From positions 744,001 through 808,000 of the forward strand of contig NZ_VKCZ01000014.1 of the NCBI RefSeq assembly GCF_009299835.1: 64,000 bases of DNA, written 5' to 3'. The first letter of the stretch is position 1, and each line of letters begins with the position of its first letter. The DNA comes from Microlunatus speluncae. Its GTDB lineage: Bacteria > Actinomycetota > Actinomycetes > Propionibacteriales > Propionibacteriaceae. Positions 41,946 to 51,906 of this stretch are shown piece after piece. The notes beneath the pieces are model-generated. The model was not told the origin of the DNA, did not search any database, and worked only from the letters and a program-made list of their open reading frames with translations. Made by a program: the position numbers and the translations under genes.

Positions 41946-42785
41946 TCAGTCCGGATCGAGCCCCGGGGGTCTCAGGTCGGCCACGTCGGCGTCGGTACGC
42001 CAGGAGAGTGCCGGCGATCGGTCGCCCGATTCGAGGAACTCGGCCGCGGCCAGCTTGGCCGGTTCCAGCGTCGTGGTCTGCCAGGCGCGGAAATGGCCCA
42101 CGGCCTCGCTGAACCGGATGGCGACCTCGGAGTCCGCGGCCCCGGGGGTGGTCAGGTGGCTCCACTCCGGCCGTCTGGCCGCGTGATCGGCGCTGAAGTA
42201 GACCATCATCGGCCCGGCGGCGCTGCCCGACAGGTCGAGCCGGGCCGGCCCGCGGAACAGGCTGATAACGGTCCGTTCGCTCCCGTCCAGGGCGTCGATC
42301 GCGGCCGAGACCGCCTCCGGCGACGGCGCGGCCAGCACGACCTCGTCCTCATCCTCGCCGGGATTGCACACCATCCGGTCCGGCGCCGGGCCGGACGGAT
42401 CGCCGTCACCCGTGGTCGTCGGGCGCTTCCCGGTGCCGGCCCGGACCGCCCTCAGATGCCCGCCCAGGGCCAGTCCGCACGGAAACAGCACCAGCCAGCT
42501 CAGCGCGAGCAGGGGGTTCAGCAGTCCCCAGGCGAGGGCACCGCCGAACCCCAGGACCCACATCAGCACTTCCCGGGCGATCCTCGGCAGCAGGACCGAA
42601 CCGAACCCCAGCGCGAGGGCCAGCACGATCACCGTGATCGTCAGGTCCGGCCGGGCCTGGAAGATCACCGGCACGGCGATGCCCATCGCCACCGGGATCA
42701 GGAGCAACCACAGGTCCAACGGGCGCAGCCGCCGGAACTTCGGGGGACGACGGCGCCGCTTGCGGGTCGGACCGGAGCTACTCAC
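41946..42785 (-). CDS. Membrane protein coupled to the RHS gene, possible immunity protein
   Basis: This 279-residue protein has a basic N-terminus (RKRRRRPPKFRRLR) followed by about four membrane helices (LDLWLLLIPVAMGIAVPVIF, TITVIVLALALGFGSVLL, VLMWVLGFGGALAWGLL, LALSWLVLFPCGLALGG). A soluble 150-residue C-terminal domain follows (VLAAPSPEAVSAAIDALDGS, PMMVYFSADHAARRPEW). GTG 42785 shares the G of the RHS stop (TAGTG), so translation is coupled. A membrane protein in the immunity position behind a hydrophobic-tailed RHS suggests protection against a membrane-active tip. This is inference; the family is unknown. Confidence 0.65.
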   Translation of the reverse strand: MSSSGPTRKRRRRPPKFRRLRPLDLWLLLIPVAMGIAVPVIFQARPDLTITVIVLALALGFGSVLLPRIAREVLMWVLGFGGALAWGLLNPLLALSWLVLFPCGLALGGHLRAVRAGTGKRPTTTGDGDPSGPAPDRMVCNPGEDEDEVVLAAPSPEAVSAAIDALDGSERTVISLFRGPARLDLSGSAAGPMMVYFSADHAARRPEWSHLTTPGAADSEVAIRFSEAVGHFRAWQTTTLEPAKLAAAEFLESGDRSPALSWRTDADVADLRPPGLDPD

Positions 42786-45700
42786 TAATGTCCGAAGAAC
42801 TGAATGCCGTGGCCCTGGAGGGGTGATCCGACGAGCACGTTCGCACCGTAGCTCTGCACGGAACTCTGAATGGCGCCGACATAGAGCGCCTGGGTGCCGT
42901 GGTTGCCGAAGCTCGCCAGGTTGGAGAAGCGGGGGCCGTAGTGGGACACCTGCTGCAGCGTGCTCGAGGTCCCGCTGGGCGCGTTGTAGATCTTCGGAAT
43001 CTGCGAGGTGCCCGCACCGAGGCCGCCGGAGACCAACGCCCCCGTCAGATTGATCGGGTTGCCCGAGACCACGTTGTTCGTCACCGAGCCCGAGAACCCG
43101 CCCACGAAGCCGAGCCCGGCGGTGAATCCCCGGGCCGCGAGCCCCTTGGCGTTCTGGCCGACCGCGGTCGCCAGGCTGCCGCCACCCGGACCGCGCCCGC
43201 CGGAGAAGGCGCCGGCCACGAAGCCACCCGCACCGGCACCCAGCGCGCCCCGCCAACTGAGGTTGTTCCAGTTCTGCGTGACATAGGTCGCCTCGCTGCT
43301 CACGGCACCGATCGTGCCATAGACGCCGACCCGGGCCCGCAAGGCGGCAAGTCCGCCCTTGCTGGCCTTCGCGGCCAGGCCCGCCAGGCCGCCGCCCACC
43401 CCACCGACGACGCCGGAGATCGCGACCTGGCCCCAGTTGACCGTGCCGGTGGTGGCCTTCTGGATGATCGTGTCCGCGCCGGCGCTGAGCAGCGCCATGC
43501 CGGCCGGGCCGCCGACCCCGGTGGCCATCAGCACGCCGCCGGCCAGCACCATCGCCCCGCCGGCCAGATACTCCCAGTTGTCTCCGACCCATTCGGTGGC
43601 GGCGTTCCAGGCCCCGTCGTTGCTGGCCGCGTAGGCCTTGAGCTCCTCGTCGGTGACCGGGCTCAGCCCGGCCGGATCGAGCGCGTGCAGCGGATCGTTC
43701 CCGGCGAAGGCGTACGGATTGCCGGACCAGCCCGCACCGGTCACCGGCTCGAGCTGGTCGACCGACAGGAACGCCCGGGTCGCCGGATCGTAGGCGCGGG
43801 CGCCCATCCACTCCAACCCGCCGACCAGCAACTCCCCCGCGGCGCCGACCCGCATCCCGGCGGTCAGGTCGGCGACCGGAGCGACGGCCCAGGGATCGGG
43901 GGAGGCCGCCCGCGCGGTCCGCCAGCCGGCCGCGTGCCAGGCACCGCCGACGCCGGTCAGCCCGCCGGCGGTGGGCACCACCGGCGAGTCGCCGGCCTGG
44001 ATCAGTCCCGGCGCGTACGACTCCGCGGAGTCCCACCAGGTCTCGGCCCCGTCGACCCGGCCGAGCTCGCCGACGACATCCACCCACAACCGGGTGGTCC
44101 GGGTGGCGCCGGTGGCGTCGCGGTCGGTGATCGCGGACAGCCCGCCGACCTCCGACCAGGCGAACTCCCGGACCCGGCCGTCGGACGCCTCGGCCCGGAC
44201 CCGCCGGCCCGCCTGGTCGTAGTGATAGCTCACCCGCGCCTCGCCGGTGCTGGTCGAGACCAGCTGTCCCGCGGCGTCGTGGCAGTGGTCGCGGCGGGTG
44301 CCGTCGATCGCCTCGGCCGTCAGCCGGCCGGCCCGGTCGAACACCCAGCTCGACCCGGTGCCGTCCTCGGCCCGCTCCTCGACCAGCTGCCCGGCCTCGT
44401 CGTAGCCGAACGTGCGCCGGCCAGAGTCGGCGGTGAGCGAGCAGATCCGGCCCGACTCGTCGCGCTCCAGCCGGGTCCGGGTCGAGCCGACCAGCCCGGT
44501 CAGGGTGTGCTCGACGACGAAGCCGGCCGCGTGACCCCAGGTCTGGATCAGGTCACCGGCGGCCGCCCGGACCAGCCGGCCCGAGGCGTCGTAGCCGAAG
44601 GTGGCCCGGCCGAGCAGCGGATGGTCGACGGCGGTCAGTCGGCCGGTCTCGTCGCGTTCGTAGCGGGTCCGGTGGCCGTCCGGCGTGGTCATCGTGGCCC
44701 GCCGGCCGTCGCTGTCGTAGGTCCACTCGACCCGGCCCTCGCCACGGCGCCGGGTGATCAACTGCCGGCGCCCGTTCCAGCTCAGCTCGTGCTCGGTCGA
44801 CCGTTCGGGGTCGGAGTGATCGGCGATGATCACGCGCCGGTCGCGGAGGTCGCGGCTGATCTCGGCGATCAGCCGGCCGTCGATCCGCAGCGTCGCTTCC
44901 TGGCCCGCCCGGAACGTCCGTTCGGTCCGGCGGCCGCAGGGATCGGTCCGGGTGAGTTGCCGGCCGGCGGCGTCGTACTCGGCGGTGGTGGTGCGGCCGA
45001 GCGGGTCGGTCTCGGCGATCAGCCGCCCCATCGGGTCGTAGCTGCGCCGGGTCACCCCGCCGAGCGGGTCGGTGATCATGATCACCCGGCCGAGGGCGTC
45101 GTAGTCGTAGCGGGTGATGCCACCGTTGCCGCCTGTCGCCTCGACCAGTTGCCCGGCGGCGTCGTAGCGGAACCGGCGCGGCCCGTGCCACGGGTCGGTC
45201 TGCCGGATCAGCCGGCCCATCAGGTCGTACCCGTAGCGGGTCAGCCCCTCGCCGGGCTGGAACCGGGCCACGACCCAGCCCATCGCGTCGTAGTCGGACC
45301 AGGCGACCTCCCCGGTCGACGACACCTCCCGCACCACACGGCCGTCGGCGTCGTACTGCCGCTCGATCCGGCCGCCGGTCGGATCGGTCACCGCGGCCGG
45401 CCGGCCGCACGCGTCGTATTCGTAGCGGGTGATGGCGCCGGACGGCGCGACCAGCTCCACCAGGCGGCCGGCGGGATCCCGCCGCAACAGCGTCAGTTGG
45501 CCTTCGCCGTCGACCAGTTCCACCGCACGGCCGCAGCGGTCGTAGCTGATCAACCGGGTCGACCCGTCCGGCTCCTCCGCCGCGACCGGGCGGCCCAGCT
45601 GGTCGAACTTGAGCGCCGACGTCGCCTCGGCCTCGACCAGCGCGGCACTGCGGCCGGCCGGATCCGCGGCCAGCGTGCGGTGCAGCCCGGTCGGGTCGGT

Positions 45701-48190
45701 GAACGAGGTCACCTCGCCGTTCGCGTCGTACTCGCGCCGCCAACTGCCGCCGGAGGGATCGATGGTCTGCCGCAGCCGGGACAGCGCGTCGTGCACGAAC
45801 CGCCAGCTGCTGCCGTCCGGCAGCTCGACCGCGGCCAGGTTGCCGAGATCGTCGTAGCTGCTGGTCGTCGCCCGGCCGAGCGGGTCGATCGTCTTGATCA
45901 CCTCGCCGTGCGGGCCGTACTCGAGCTCGGTCCGGCCGCCGTACGGGTCGATCGTGGCCGTCGGCCGGCCGCCGGCCGAATGCTCGAACCGGTGGATGGC
46001 GCCGTTCGGGTCGCGGCGGGAGGCGAGCAGGCCGGCCGCGTCGTAGTGGAAGGTGGTCCGCGCTCCGGACGGCGTGATCGCGGCGATCACCCGACCGGCC
46101 GCGTCCCGGTCGAGCCGGGCGCGGTGGTCGGCGGCGTCGATCACCGCGACCAGGTCGCCGTGCTGGTCGTAGTCGAACCGGAGTCGGACCCCGACCGGGT
46201 CGACCACCTGGCGCAGCAGCGCCCCGTCCCAGGTCAGCTCGGTCCGGCCGCCCTCGGGATCGGTGATCACCGACGGATTGCGGTCCGCGCCGGCATAGCT
46301 GTATTCGGTGACCGCGCCGGACTCGGTGACCACGGTGGTCACCCGGTCGGCGTCGTCGTAGCCGAAGGTCAGGTCGGCGCCGGCCGGGGTCCGGGTCCGC
46401 AGCCGCCGGCCCCGTTCGTCGTAGCCGTGGGTGGTGACGGCGCCGTTGCGTTCGGTCGCCGAGACCACGTTGCCGAAGCCGTCGTAGTTCATCGCCTGCC
46501 GGTGGCCGTCGGCGTCGACGACCCGGACCAGCCGGCCGCGCTGGTCGGCGACCCAGGTGTTCGACCGGTCGCCGTCGCGATCGGACACGACCGTGATCCG
46601 GCCGGGTAGATAGGTGTAGCGGGTCTCCCGGCCGAAGGGCGAGCGCTGGCCGGCGACCCGGCGCTGCTCGTCATAGCTGTTCTCGACCTCGACCGTGCCG
46701 TCGGCCGCGATCACGGCCTCGATCAGGCCGGCGTCGTTCCACCGGTACGTGCGGGTGCCCAGCGGCCCGGTGGCCGAGGCGAGCCGGCCGGCGTCGTCGT
46801 AGCCGAAGGAGGCCCGGCGGCCGTCCGAGGCTCGCACCTCGGTGACCCGGTGCGCGGTCCAGCCGATCTCGATCCACCGGCCGCGCTCGTGGGCCAGCCG
46901 AATCAGCCGACCCTCGTCATCGCGCTCCGCGGTGATCTTGGTCCCGGGACCGCGGCTGACCGAGGTCCAGAGCCCGCCGGCCGTGAAGGTCCGCCGCAGG
47001 CCGTCGTTGTCCGACACCACCAGGCCGCCGGAGCCGACCCGGTGCAACCACAGCTTCTCCCCCGGTGCCCGGTCCCAGCCGTCGCCGAGCCGCGGGATCA
47101 GCACCCGGCGCCCGTCGGCCAGCACCATCGTCGCGCCGTCGTCGGCCAACTCCAGCCGTACGTCGAGCACCGACGACCAGCCCGGCCCGAACGCGCCGCC
47201 TTCGCCGTCCACGGCGTTGTAGGTGCGGGAGAACTCGAGCTCGGCCGCGGCGCCGGCGAAGCCGAGATCCAGTTCGGTCTCGACGAAGTTGCCGGTGGCG
47301 GTGTTCACCGGGTCGTCGGCGTAGCCGGTGGTCGGCGGATGACCGTAGGCCTGCGCGGCGACGATGGTCAGATCCTGCCGGGTCTCGGCGATCCCGGCGG
47401 CGCTCAGCACCTCCGACAGGGTGCTGTTCAACAGCCAGGTGATGTTGCCCTCGCCGCCGGCCGTGGCGAACGCGTTCGCGACCGTCGTCGCCCAGGTCAC
47501 GTCCTGGACGTTGGCGGCCAGCCACTGGTCGAAGCCGGTCACCACGCCGTCGGCGGACAGCGAGCCCCACTGGCAGGCCGAGGCGAAGCTCGTCAGGTGG
47601 CCGCGCAGCGCGCCCGGCTTGTCCTTCAGCGCCTCGTTCAGCGGGGCGGAACCGGTCACGAACTGGCGCAGGTTGGAGGGTCGGGCCGAGGTGGTGGTCG
47701 AGCTGCCGCCGCTGGCGCCGGTGCCCGGTGGCGGGGTCTGCCGGGTCCCGTTCTGCGATGCCGAGGCAGTGATCGACACCGGGTCGGCCGGCGGCCCGAC
47801 CGGCGGATCCTCACCACCGCCGATCCAATCGCCGAACTCCTCGAAGACGTTGCGGTCGTCCTGCTCCTGCTTCCAGGTGCGCGCCTTGTCGCGACGCTGC
47901 TGTTCCTTGGTCGCCTCGGTCTTGAGGGTGCGCGCACCGGTCGCGACCTCCCGCAGCCGGGAGATCAGCTCGGTGGCGTCTGCGGCGGCCACCGAGGCGT
48001 TGCCGGAGAAGAGTTCGGAGAAATGTCCCTTGAAGTCCACCGTGCCGGTGCTCACGGACGTCGCGCGAACAGCCGTCTGCCCGTCGATGTCCGTCGCCGC
48101 CGCGTCGAAGGCCGCGATCAGTGCGTCGGCGACGTCGTGGTCGAACGGCACCTTCTCGTCGATGGCCCCGAGGTCGGAGATGTCTACCAC
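42785..48190 (-). CDS. Giant RHS/YD-repeat protein, hydrophobic-tailed, no recognisable toxin tip
   Basis: This 1801-residue protein starts at GTG 48190 (VDISDLGAIDEKVPF), with GGGAAGG about eight bases upstream. The N-terminal 110 residues are helical and include KEQQRRDKARTWKQEQDDRN. RHS repeats begin with DDPVNTATGNFVETELDLGF near 290, and the core ends near 1483 (RAFLSVDQLEPVTGAGWSGN). The 290-residue tail has hydrophobic glycine-rich segments (GGAMVLAGGVLMATGVGGPA) and ends SPLQGHGIQFFGH. It is very similar throughout to 36368-41761. WXG100 copy a lies 139 bases upstream, and a coupled membrane protein follows. Secretion through the type VII-like system is inferred. Confidence 0.88.
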   Translation of the reverse strand: MVDISDLGAIDEKVPFDHDVADALIAAFDAAATDIDGQTAVRATSVSTGTVDFKGHFSELFSGNASVAAADATELISRLREVATGARTLKTEATKEQQRRDKARTWKQEQDDRNVFEEFGDWIGGGEDPPVGPPADPVSITASASQNGTRQTPPPGTGASGGSSTTTSARPSNLRQFVTGSAPLNEALKDKPGALRGHLTSFASACQWGSLSADGVVTGFDQWLAANVQDVTWATTVANAFATAGGEGNITWLLNSTLSEVLSAAGIAETRQDLTIVAAQAYGHPPTTGYADDPVNTATGNFVETELDLGFAGAAAELEFSRTYNAVDGEGGAFGPGWSSVLDVRLELADDGATMVLADGRRVLIPRLGDGWDRAPGEKLWLHRVGSGGLVVSDNDGLRRTFTAGGLWTSVSRGPGTKITAERDDEGRLIRLAHERGRWIEIGWTAHRVTEVRASDGRRASFGYDDAGRLASATGPLGTRTYRWNDAGLIEAVIAADGTVEVENSYDEQRRVAGQRSPFGRETRYTYLPGRITVVSDRDGDRSNTWVADQRGRLVRVVDADGHRQAMNYDGFGNVVSATERNGAVTTHGYDERGRRLRTRTPAGADLTFGYDDADRVTTVVTESGAVTEYSYAGADRNPSVITDPEGGRTELTWDGALLRQVVDPVGVRLRFDYDQHGDLVAVIDAADHRARLDRDAAGRVIAAITPSGARTTFHYDAAGLLASRRDPNGAIHRFEHSAGGRPTATIDPYGGRTELEYGPHGEVIKTIDPLGRATTSSYDDLGNLAAVELPDGSSWRFVHDALSRLRQTIDPSGGSWRREYDANGEVTSFTDPTGLHRTLAADPAGRSAALVEAEATSALKFDQLGRPVAAEEPDGSTRLISYDRCGRAVELVDGEGQLTLLRRDPAGRLVELVAPSGAITRYEYDACGRPAAVTDPTGGRIERQYDADGRVVREVSSTGEVAWSDYDAMGWVVARFQPGEGLTRYGYDLMGRLIRQTDPWHGPRRFRYDAAGQLVEATGGNGGITRYDYDALGRVIMITDPLGGVTRRSYDPMGRLIAETDPLGRTTTAEYDAAGRQLTRTDPCGRRTERTFRAGQEATLRIDGRLIAEISRDLRDRRVIIADHSDPERSTEHELSWNGRRQLITRRRGEGRVEWTYDSDGRRATMTTPDGHRTRYERDETGRLTAVDHPLLGRATFGYDASGRLVRAAAGDLIQTWGHAAGFVVEHTLTGLVGSTRTRLERDESGRICSLTADSGRRTFGYDEAGQLVEERAEDGTGSSWVFDRAGRLTAEAIDGTRRDHCHDAAGQLVSTSTGEARVSYHYDQAGRRVRAEASDGRVREFAWSEVGGLSAITDRDATGATRTTRLWVDVVGELGRVDGAETWWDSAESYAPGLIQAGDSPVVPTAGGLTGVGGAWHAAGWRTARAASPDPWAVAPVADLTAGMRVGAAGELLVGGLEWMGARAYDPATRAFLSVDQLEPVTGAGWSGNPYAFAGNDPLHALDPAGLSPVTDEELKAYAASNDGAWNAATEWVGDNWEYLAGGAMVLAGGVLMATGVGGPAGMALLSAGADTIIQKATTGTVNWGQVAISGVVGGVGGGLAGLAAKASKGGLAALRARVGVYGTIGAVSSEATYVTQNWNNLSWRGALGAGAGGFVAGAFSGGRGPGGGSLATAVGQNAKGLAARGFTAGLGFVGGFSGSVTNNVVSGNPINLTGALVSGGLGAGTSQIPKIYNAPSGTSSTLQQVSHYGPRFSNLASFGNHGTQALYVGAIQSSVQSYGANVLVGSPLQGHGIQFFGH

Positions 48191-48329
48191 TGCTGCAACC
48201 TTCCCGTTGATTGCCTACCCCTGACGGAACGGGTCGGTCAGCTCGGCGTCGAGGTGACCGCACCGGTAGCCGGGAGGAGCGGCGACCGGAAGGCCGCGAC
48301 GACTCCTCCCCGCTCGAAGCCGGGGCAGC

Positions 48330-48611
48330 TCAGCCGTTGCCGCCGGCGGTCATGATGTTCTGCGAGATCTTCTGCAACTGGTCCCGCAGTTCTTCCAGCT
48401 CCTGCTTCGCCTTGTCCAACGCCGCCTTCGTCTCCGGCCAAGTCGAACTCCGGAACTGAGCCGCCAACGCGCCGTCCCAGACATTCGGCTGCGACAGCGT
48501 GGTCCCCTGGGTGTTCAACTGCGTGATGTCATCCGTCAAACCCCCGCTGATGATCCTCTGAATCTCCCCGATCGCGATCTTCGCTTCCTCAGTCGACAAA
48601 ACCCGCGTCAT
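48330..48611 (-). CDS. WXG100 family protein (copy a)
   Basis: The 93-residue sequence and DNA are identical to the copy at 35898-36179, including W45-D46-G47. The ribosome site differs by one base (GGAGGTGTACGG). It precedes the RHS gene at 42785-48190 by 139 bases and is divergent from the lipoprotein gene at 48952, so one intergenic region may control both the substrates and the secretion components. Confidence 0.88.
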   Translation of the reverse strand: MTRVLSTEEAKIAIGEIQRIISGGLTDDITQLNTQGTTLSQPNVWDGALAAQFRSSTWPETKAALDKAKQELEELRDQLQKISQNIMTAGGNG

Positions 48612-48951
48612 CCGTACACCTCCATCCACACCGGCCCCGGGCCGGTCAACGTGTGTGAGTTGGCTCATTCATCGTCTGGGCGAACACGCGGAGCAGACCC
48701 GCCCGCTCGTACGGCCCGACTCGAACCAAGATCAACTTAACAGCGGCGGGAGCACCAAGATCATTTGGAAATCCACTGTTCTTCCGGCGTTAACCAAGGC
48801 CCGCACCGGGCCCGGAGGAAGATCACGGCTCGGCGCGGCGTGGACGGCACCGTGACGCGCCTCTGCGATACGATCCCGCAGCATGGCGACGCCCGGAGCG
48901 TCGGAAGATCGCACCACCCAGCCGACTGACCAGCCATTCACAAGGGAGCTG
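48612..48951. promoter_or_regulatory. 340-bp divergent control region between the WXG100/RHS and secretion genes
   Basis: No convincing gene lies here. ACCAAGATCA occurs twice in direct orientation (48725-48734 and 48754-48763), 29 bases apart, as expected for a regulator site. On the minus strand CTGTTAAGTT near 48734 resembles the element found upstream of the other copies. On the plus strand TACGAT lies eight bases before ATG 48883, which starts a short in-frame extension of the lipoprotein gene and may mark the transcription start. Confidence 0.4.
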
Positions 48952-51906
48952 ATGACGATCACCAGGCCCGAACGGACCTGTCCCAGCGGGTCCTTCGCCC
49001 GTCAACCGTCCATCCGTGTCCGACCCCTCGCGCTGCTGCTCGCGGCCGTGTTGGTGGTCGCCGGCTGTACGACGCAGGACCAGGGACCGGACCTGCCGCC
49101 GCAGCGCATCCTGCAGTCGGTGGACGTCCAGATGGCCCCGGACGGCGCGATGACCGCGATCAAGTCGACCGCACTGTCGGTCCGCGAGAACGCGTCCGAC
49201 GCCACCACCGACACCCGGAACTACTCCCCGCGCGAGGTCGCCGACGACCTGCCGGTGCGGGTGAGCACGGCGTACCGTACGGCCGACAGGACCGGCACCA
49301 ATCTCGACGAGCTGGCCGGGCACACCGGCCGGATCGAGATCGACATCACGGTGCAGAACCTGACCCTGCGGCCGGAGAACCTCACCTACGACGTCGCCGG
49401 CAGCTCGCGGACCCAGCCGGCGCTGGTCGGCGCCCCGCTCACCGTGGTCGCCTCGACCGCGCTGTCCGGGGTCGAACCGACCGAGGTGATCACCGCCACC
49501 GCGTCCGGCACCGGGGCCGCCACCAACGGCGTGCTCAGCCGGTCCGACAACGGCGAGGCCGTGATCCAGTGGGCCGCCCTGCTCGCGTCGCCGCAGATGG
49601 GCTCGAACGCGACCCTGCGACTGGTCGCGGACGCCAAGGACTTCAAGGTGCCGACCTTCGACCTGTCGGTGCAGCCCGGGCTGGTCACCGATCCGTCGGT
49701 GAGCCGGGTGCTGGAGTCGGCGTTCAACACCAGCCCGACCTCCCAGCTCGCGCTGGAGCAGCGGACGATCCGGGTGATCACCGACGTCAACCAGGTGCTC
49801 ACCCGCGCCAGCGGGGACATCTCCAAGGTGCGGAAGAACCTGGAGTCCACCTCCAAGACGCTCGGCACCCGGACAGTCAAGGAACTGGAGGAGAGCACCA
49901 AGGGTCTGTCCTCCTCGGTCAAGACCCTCGACGGCCAGCTCACCGATCTGAACCGCGACATCGAAGGCACCGTCGAGGGCGCCCAGTCCGCGGTGCTGCA
50001 GGAACTGAGCCAGACCGTCGGCGCGCTGGACAAGCTGCTCGGCGACACCTCGGGTGATCCGCCCGCACCGCGGGTCAGCGGCAACGGCTGCGCGACGGTC
50101 GTCGGCTCGCCGCAGGCCGTCGGCAGCGTGTACGGCAACCTGCTCCAGGTCTCCGGCCAGCTCCAGGGTTACGCCACCGCCAGCAAGAACTGCAAGGCCG
50201 AAGCCCAGGCCGTGCTGCTGCGTTCGGTCGGCCCGGCCGAGCCGAGTGCCGAACTGTGCAAGGAGGACAAGTCGACCACCTGCTCACTGTGGGCGGCCGA
50301 GCAGACCTTCGCCGCGATCATGCAGCGGCTGGTCGATGACGGCGAGAAGTTGATCAGCAAGCTGCAGCCCGAGATCGTTGCGACGGCGCGGGACGAATAC
50401 GCCGGTCTCGAAGACGAAGTTGTAGCCGTCGGCGACAACGCCAACCTGGTCAAGAAGTCGGCCGAGATCTTGGAGGCGGCCGCCAAGCAGCGACTGGATG
50501 ATGTCGAGAAGAATCTGGAAGCCGAGCTGGCTGGAACGAAAGCCCAGCTGGAGGCGATGGACCAGCAATTGGAAGACCTATCGGCGGTTCTGACCCAGAC
50601 TGACGAAGGGTTGGACCTGTTCGGCGACGGTCTGGAGACGATCCACGTCGACGCCGGCAACGCGATCGAAGAGTTGCGGAGCGAGGACGAGGACAATCCC
50701 GATCGGGGCGACTCGGTGGAGGCCCAGATCCTGGCGGCTGCCGAACTCGCCTGCGAGATGGGCGAGGATGGTGCGTTCGACGAAGGTGCCGACGAGCGCG
50801 ACGTCGAGAAGATGCGGGCCTACCTCGTCGGCACGGGCTGCGAGCTCATCGACGACGACAACAATCCCCAGACACCGCCGGTGCCGGAAATCCTGGACGC
50901 TCCGTCGCCGTTCCGGCAGAAGGGTTCACTGCTGCAGCGGATCAAGGACCAGTCGGCCGCCTGGCAGAAGGTCGTGGATGCCACCGATGAGGAGAGCGAC
51001 GAAAGCCTCTACGGTCCGCTGCGCGCCACTAAGCAGAAGCTGGCCGATTCCCAGGAACGGATCACGGCGATCCGTGCCGCGATCCAGAAGCTCCTCGCTC
51101 AGACGCCGGAGGACGTGGACATCGATAAGGAACTGCCCGAGCTGGATGACTTGACCGAGCAGGTCGAGGAGCTGACCGGATCGATCGAGGAGTTCCAGGG
51201 CTCGTACCAGGACATGGGCCCGGCGATGGAGGCCCTGATCAAGTACGAAGCCGAGCTGCCGGGCCTGATCCGGGCCGGGTTCAAGAACGCCTCCCAGGAC
51301 GCCACTAAGCGACTGGCCGAGGCGATCGAGCCCGCGATTCGCAAGATCAGCAAGCAGGCCGAGATCGACAGCGAGGCCGTGGGCAAGATGTTCGAGCAGT
51401 CGGCCGTGGGGTTGTCCAACGGGGCGGCGGCGATCAACAAGAACGGCGCCCGGATCATCGACAGCCAGCGCCGGGCGCTGCGCGAGTCGGAGAAGCGGAC
51501 CGCGGCGGCCGCGGCCAAGCAGGTCGACGAATCACTCGGCGACCTGGCCCGCGGAGTGTCGGACTCGACCCGGGACGTCAACGCCTCGTTCGCCCTGCTC
51601 GAGACCAGCCTGAAGAAGGTGCTGCTCGACCTCGGTGACCGCAAGGTCAACGGTTCCGGCCTGCTCGGCTCGATGGCCACCAGCGCGGCCCAGGTCGGCA
51701 CCGCCGACTTCCAGCTGGCGCTGGCGTCGGGCCAGACCGAGGCGTACGCCAACGTCCGCGGTGAGGACATCAACGGCATCCTGCTGAAGCAGGCCCAGTT
51801 GCAGGCGGCCCTGCAGGTCGGCGCCACGCTGCCCGCGTTCCAGCTCGAGGTGCCGCCCGGCGCCGAGAGCCAGACCGTCTACACCTTCCGAATCGGGGCG
51901 CAGTGA
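48952..51906 (+). CDS. Large coiled-coil lipoprotein next to the secretion ATPase
   Basis: The protein has 984 residues. A signal peptide with lipobox LVVAGC places the acylated cysteine at residue 39. The mature protein is beta-like to about 250, then mostly long heptad-rich helices (KVRKNLESTSKTLGTRTVKE, KQRLDDVEKNLEAELAGTKA, LDDLTEQVEELTGSIEEFQG), ending in a small beta region. ATG 48952 follows GGGAG; ATG 48883 in frame would place a 23-residue extension before the signal. An extracellular coiled-coil rod recalls the outer segment of EsaA/YueB in Firmicutes type VII systems, but no homology is claimed. Its stop overlaps the next start by four bases. Confidence 0.75.
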   Translation: MTITRPERTCPSGSFARQPSIRVRPLALLLAAVLVVAGCTTQDQGPDLPPQRILQSVDVQMAPDGAMTAIKSTALSVRENASDATTDTRNYSPREVADDLPVRVSTAYRTADRTGTNLDELAGHTGRIEIDITVQNLTLRPENLTYDVAGSSRTQPALVGAPLTVVASTALSGVEPTEVITATASGTGAATNGVLSRSDNGEAVIQWAALLASPQMGSNATLRLVADAKDFKVPTFDLSVQPGLVTDPSVSRVLESAFNTSPTSQLALEQRTIRVITDVNQVLTRASGDISKVRKNLESTSKTLGTRTVKELEESTKGLSSSVKTLDGQLTDLNRDIEGTVEGAQSAVLQELSQTVGALDKLLGDTSGDPPAPRVSGNGCATVVGSPQAVGSVYGNLLQVSGQLQGYATASKNCKAEAQAVLLRSVGPAEPSAELCKEDKSTTCSLWAAEQTFAAIMQRLVDDGEKLISKLQPEIVATARDEYAGLEDEVVAVGDNANLVKKSAEILEAAAKQRLDDVEKNLEAELAGTKAQLEAMDQQLEDLSAVLTQTDEGLDLFGDGLETIHVDAGNAIEELRSEDEDNPDRGDSVEAQILAAAELACEMGEDGAFDEGADERDVEKMRAYLVGTGCELIDDDNNPQTPPVPEILDAPSPFRQKGSLLQRIKDQSAAWQKVVDATDEESDESLYGPLRATKQKLADSQERITAIRAAIQKLLAQTPEDVDIDKELPELDDLTEQVEELTGSIEEFQGSYQDMGPAMEALIKYEAELPGLIRAGFKNASQDATKRLAEAIEPAIRKISKQAEIDSEAVGKMFEQSAVGLSNGAAAINKNGARIIDSQRRALRESEKRTAAAAAKQVDESLGDLARGVSDSTRDVNASFALLETSLKKVLLDLGDRKVNGSGLLGSMATSAAQVGTADFQLALASGQTEAYANVRGEDINGILLKQAQLQAALQVGATLPAFQLEVPPGAESQTVYTFRIGAQ

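Noticed and set aside
31615-46609. Plus-strand frames of about 1200-1420 codons opposite the three RHS genes
   Set aside because: They are antisense of YD repeats, giving repetitive Val/Gly/Asp/Arg sequence. RHS signatures are on the minus strand.
30500-48000. Regularly spaced DNA repeats considered as a CRISPR array
   Set aside because: The periodic similarity comes from YD-repeat codons within RHS genes; units vary in sequence and length and are translated.
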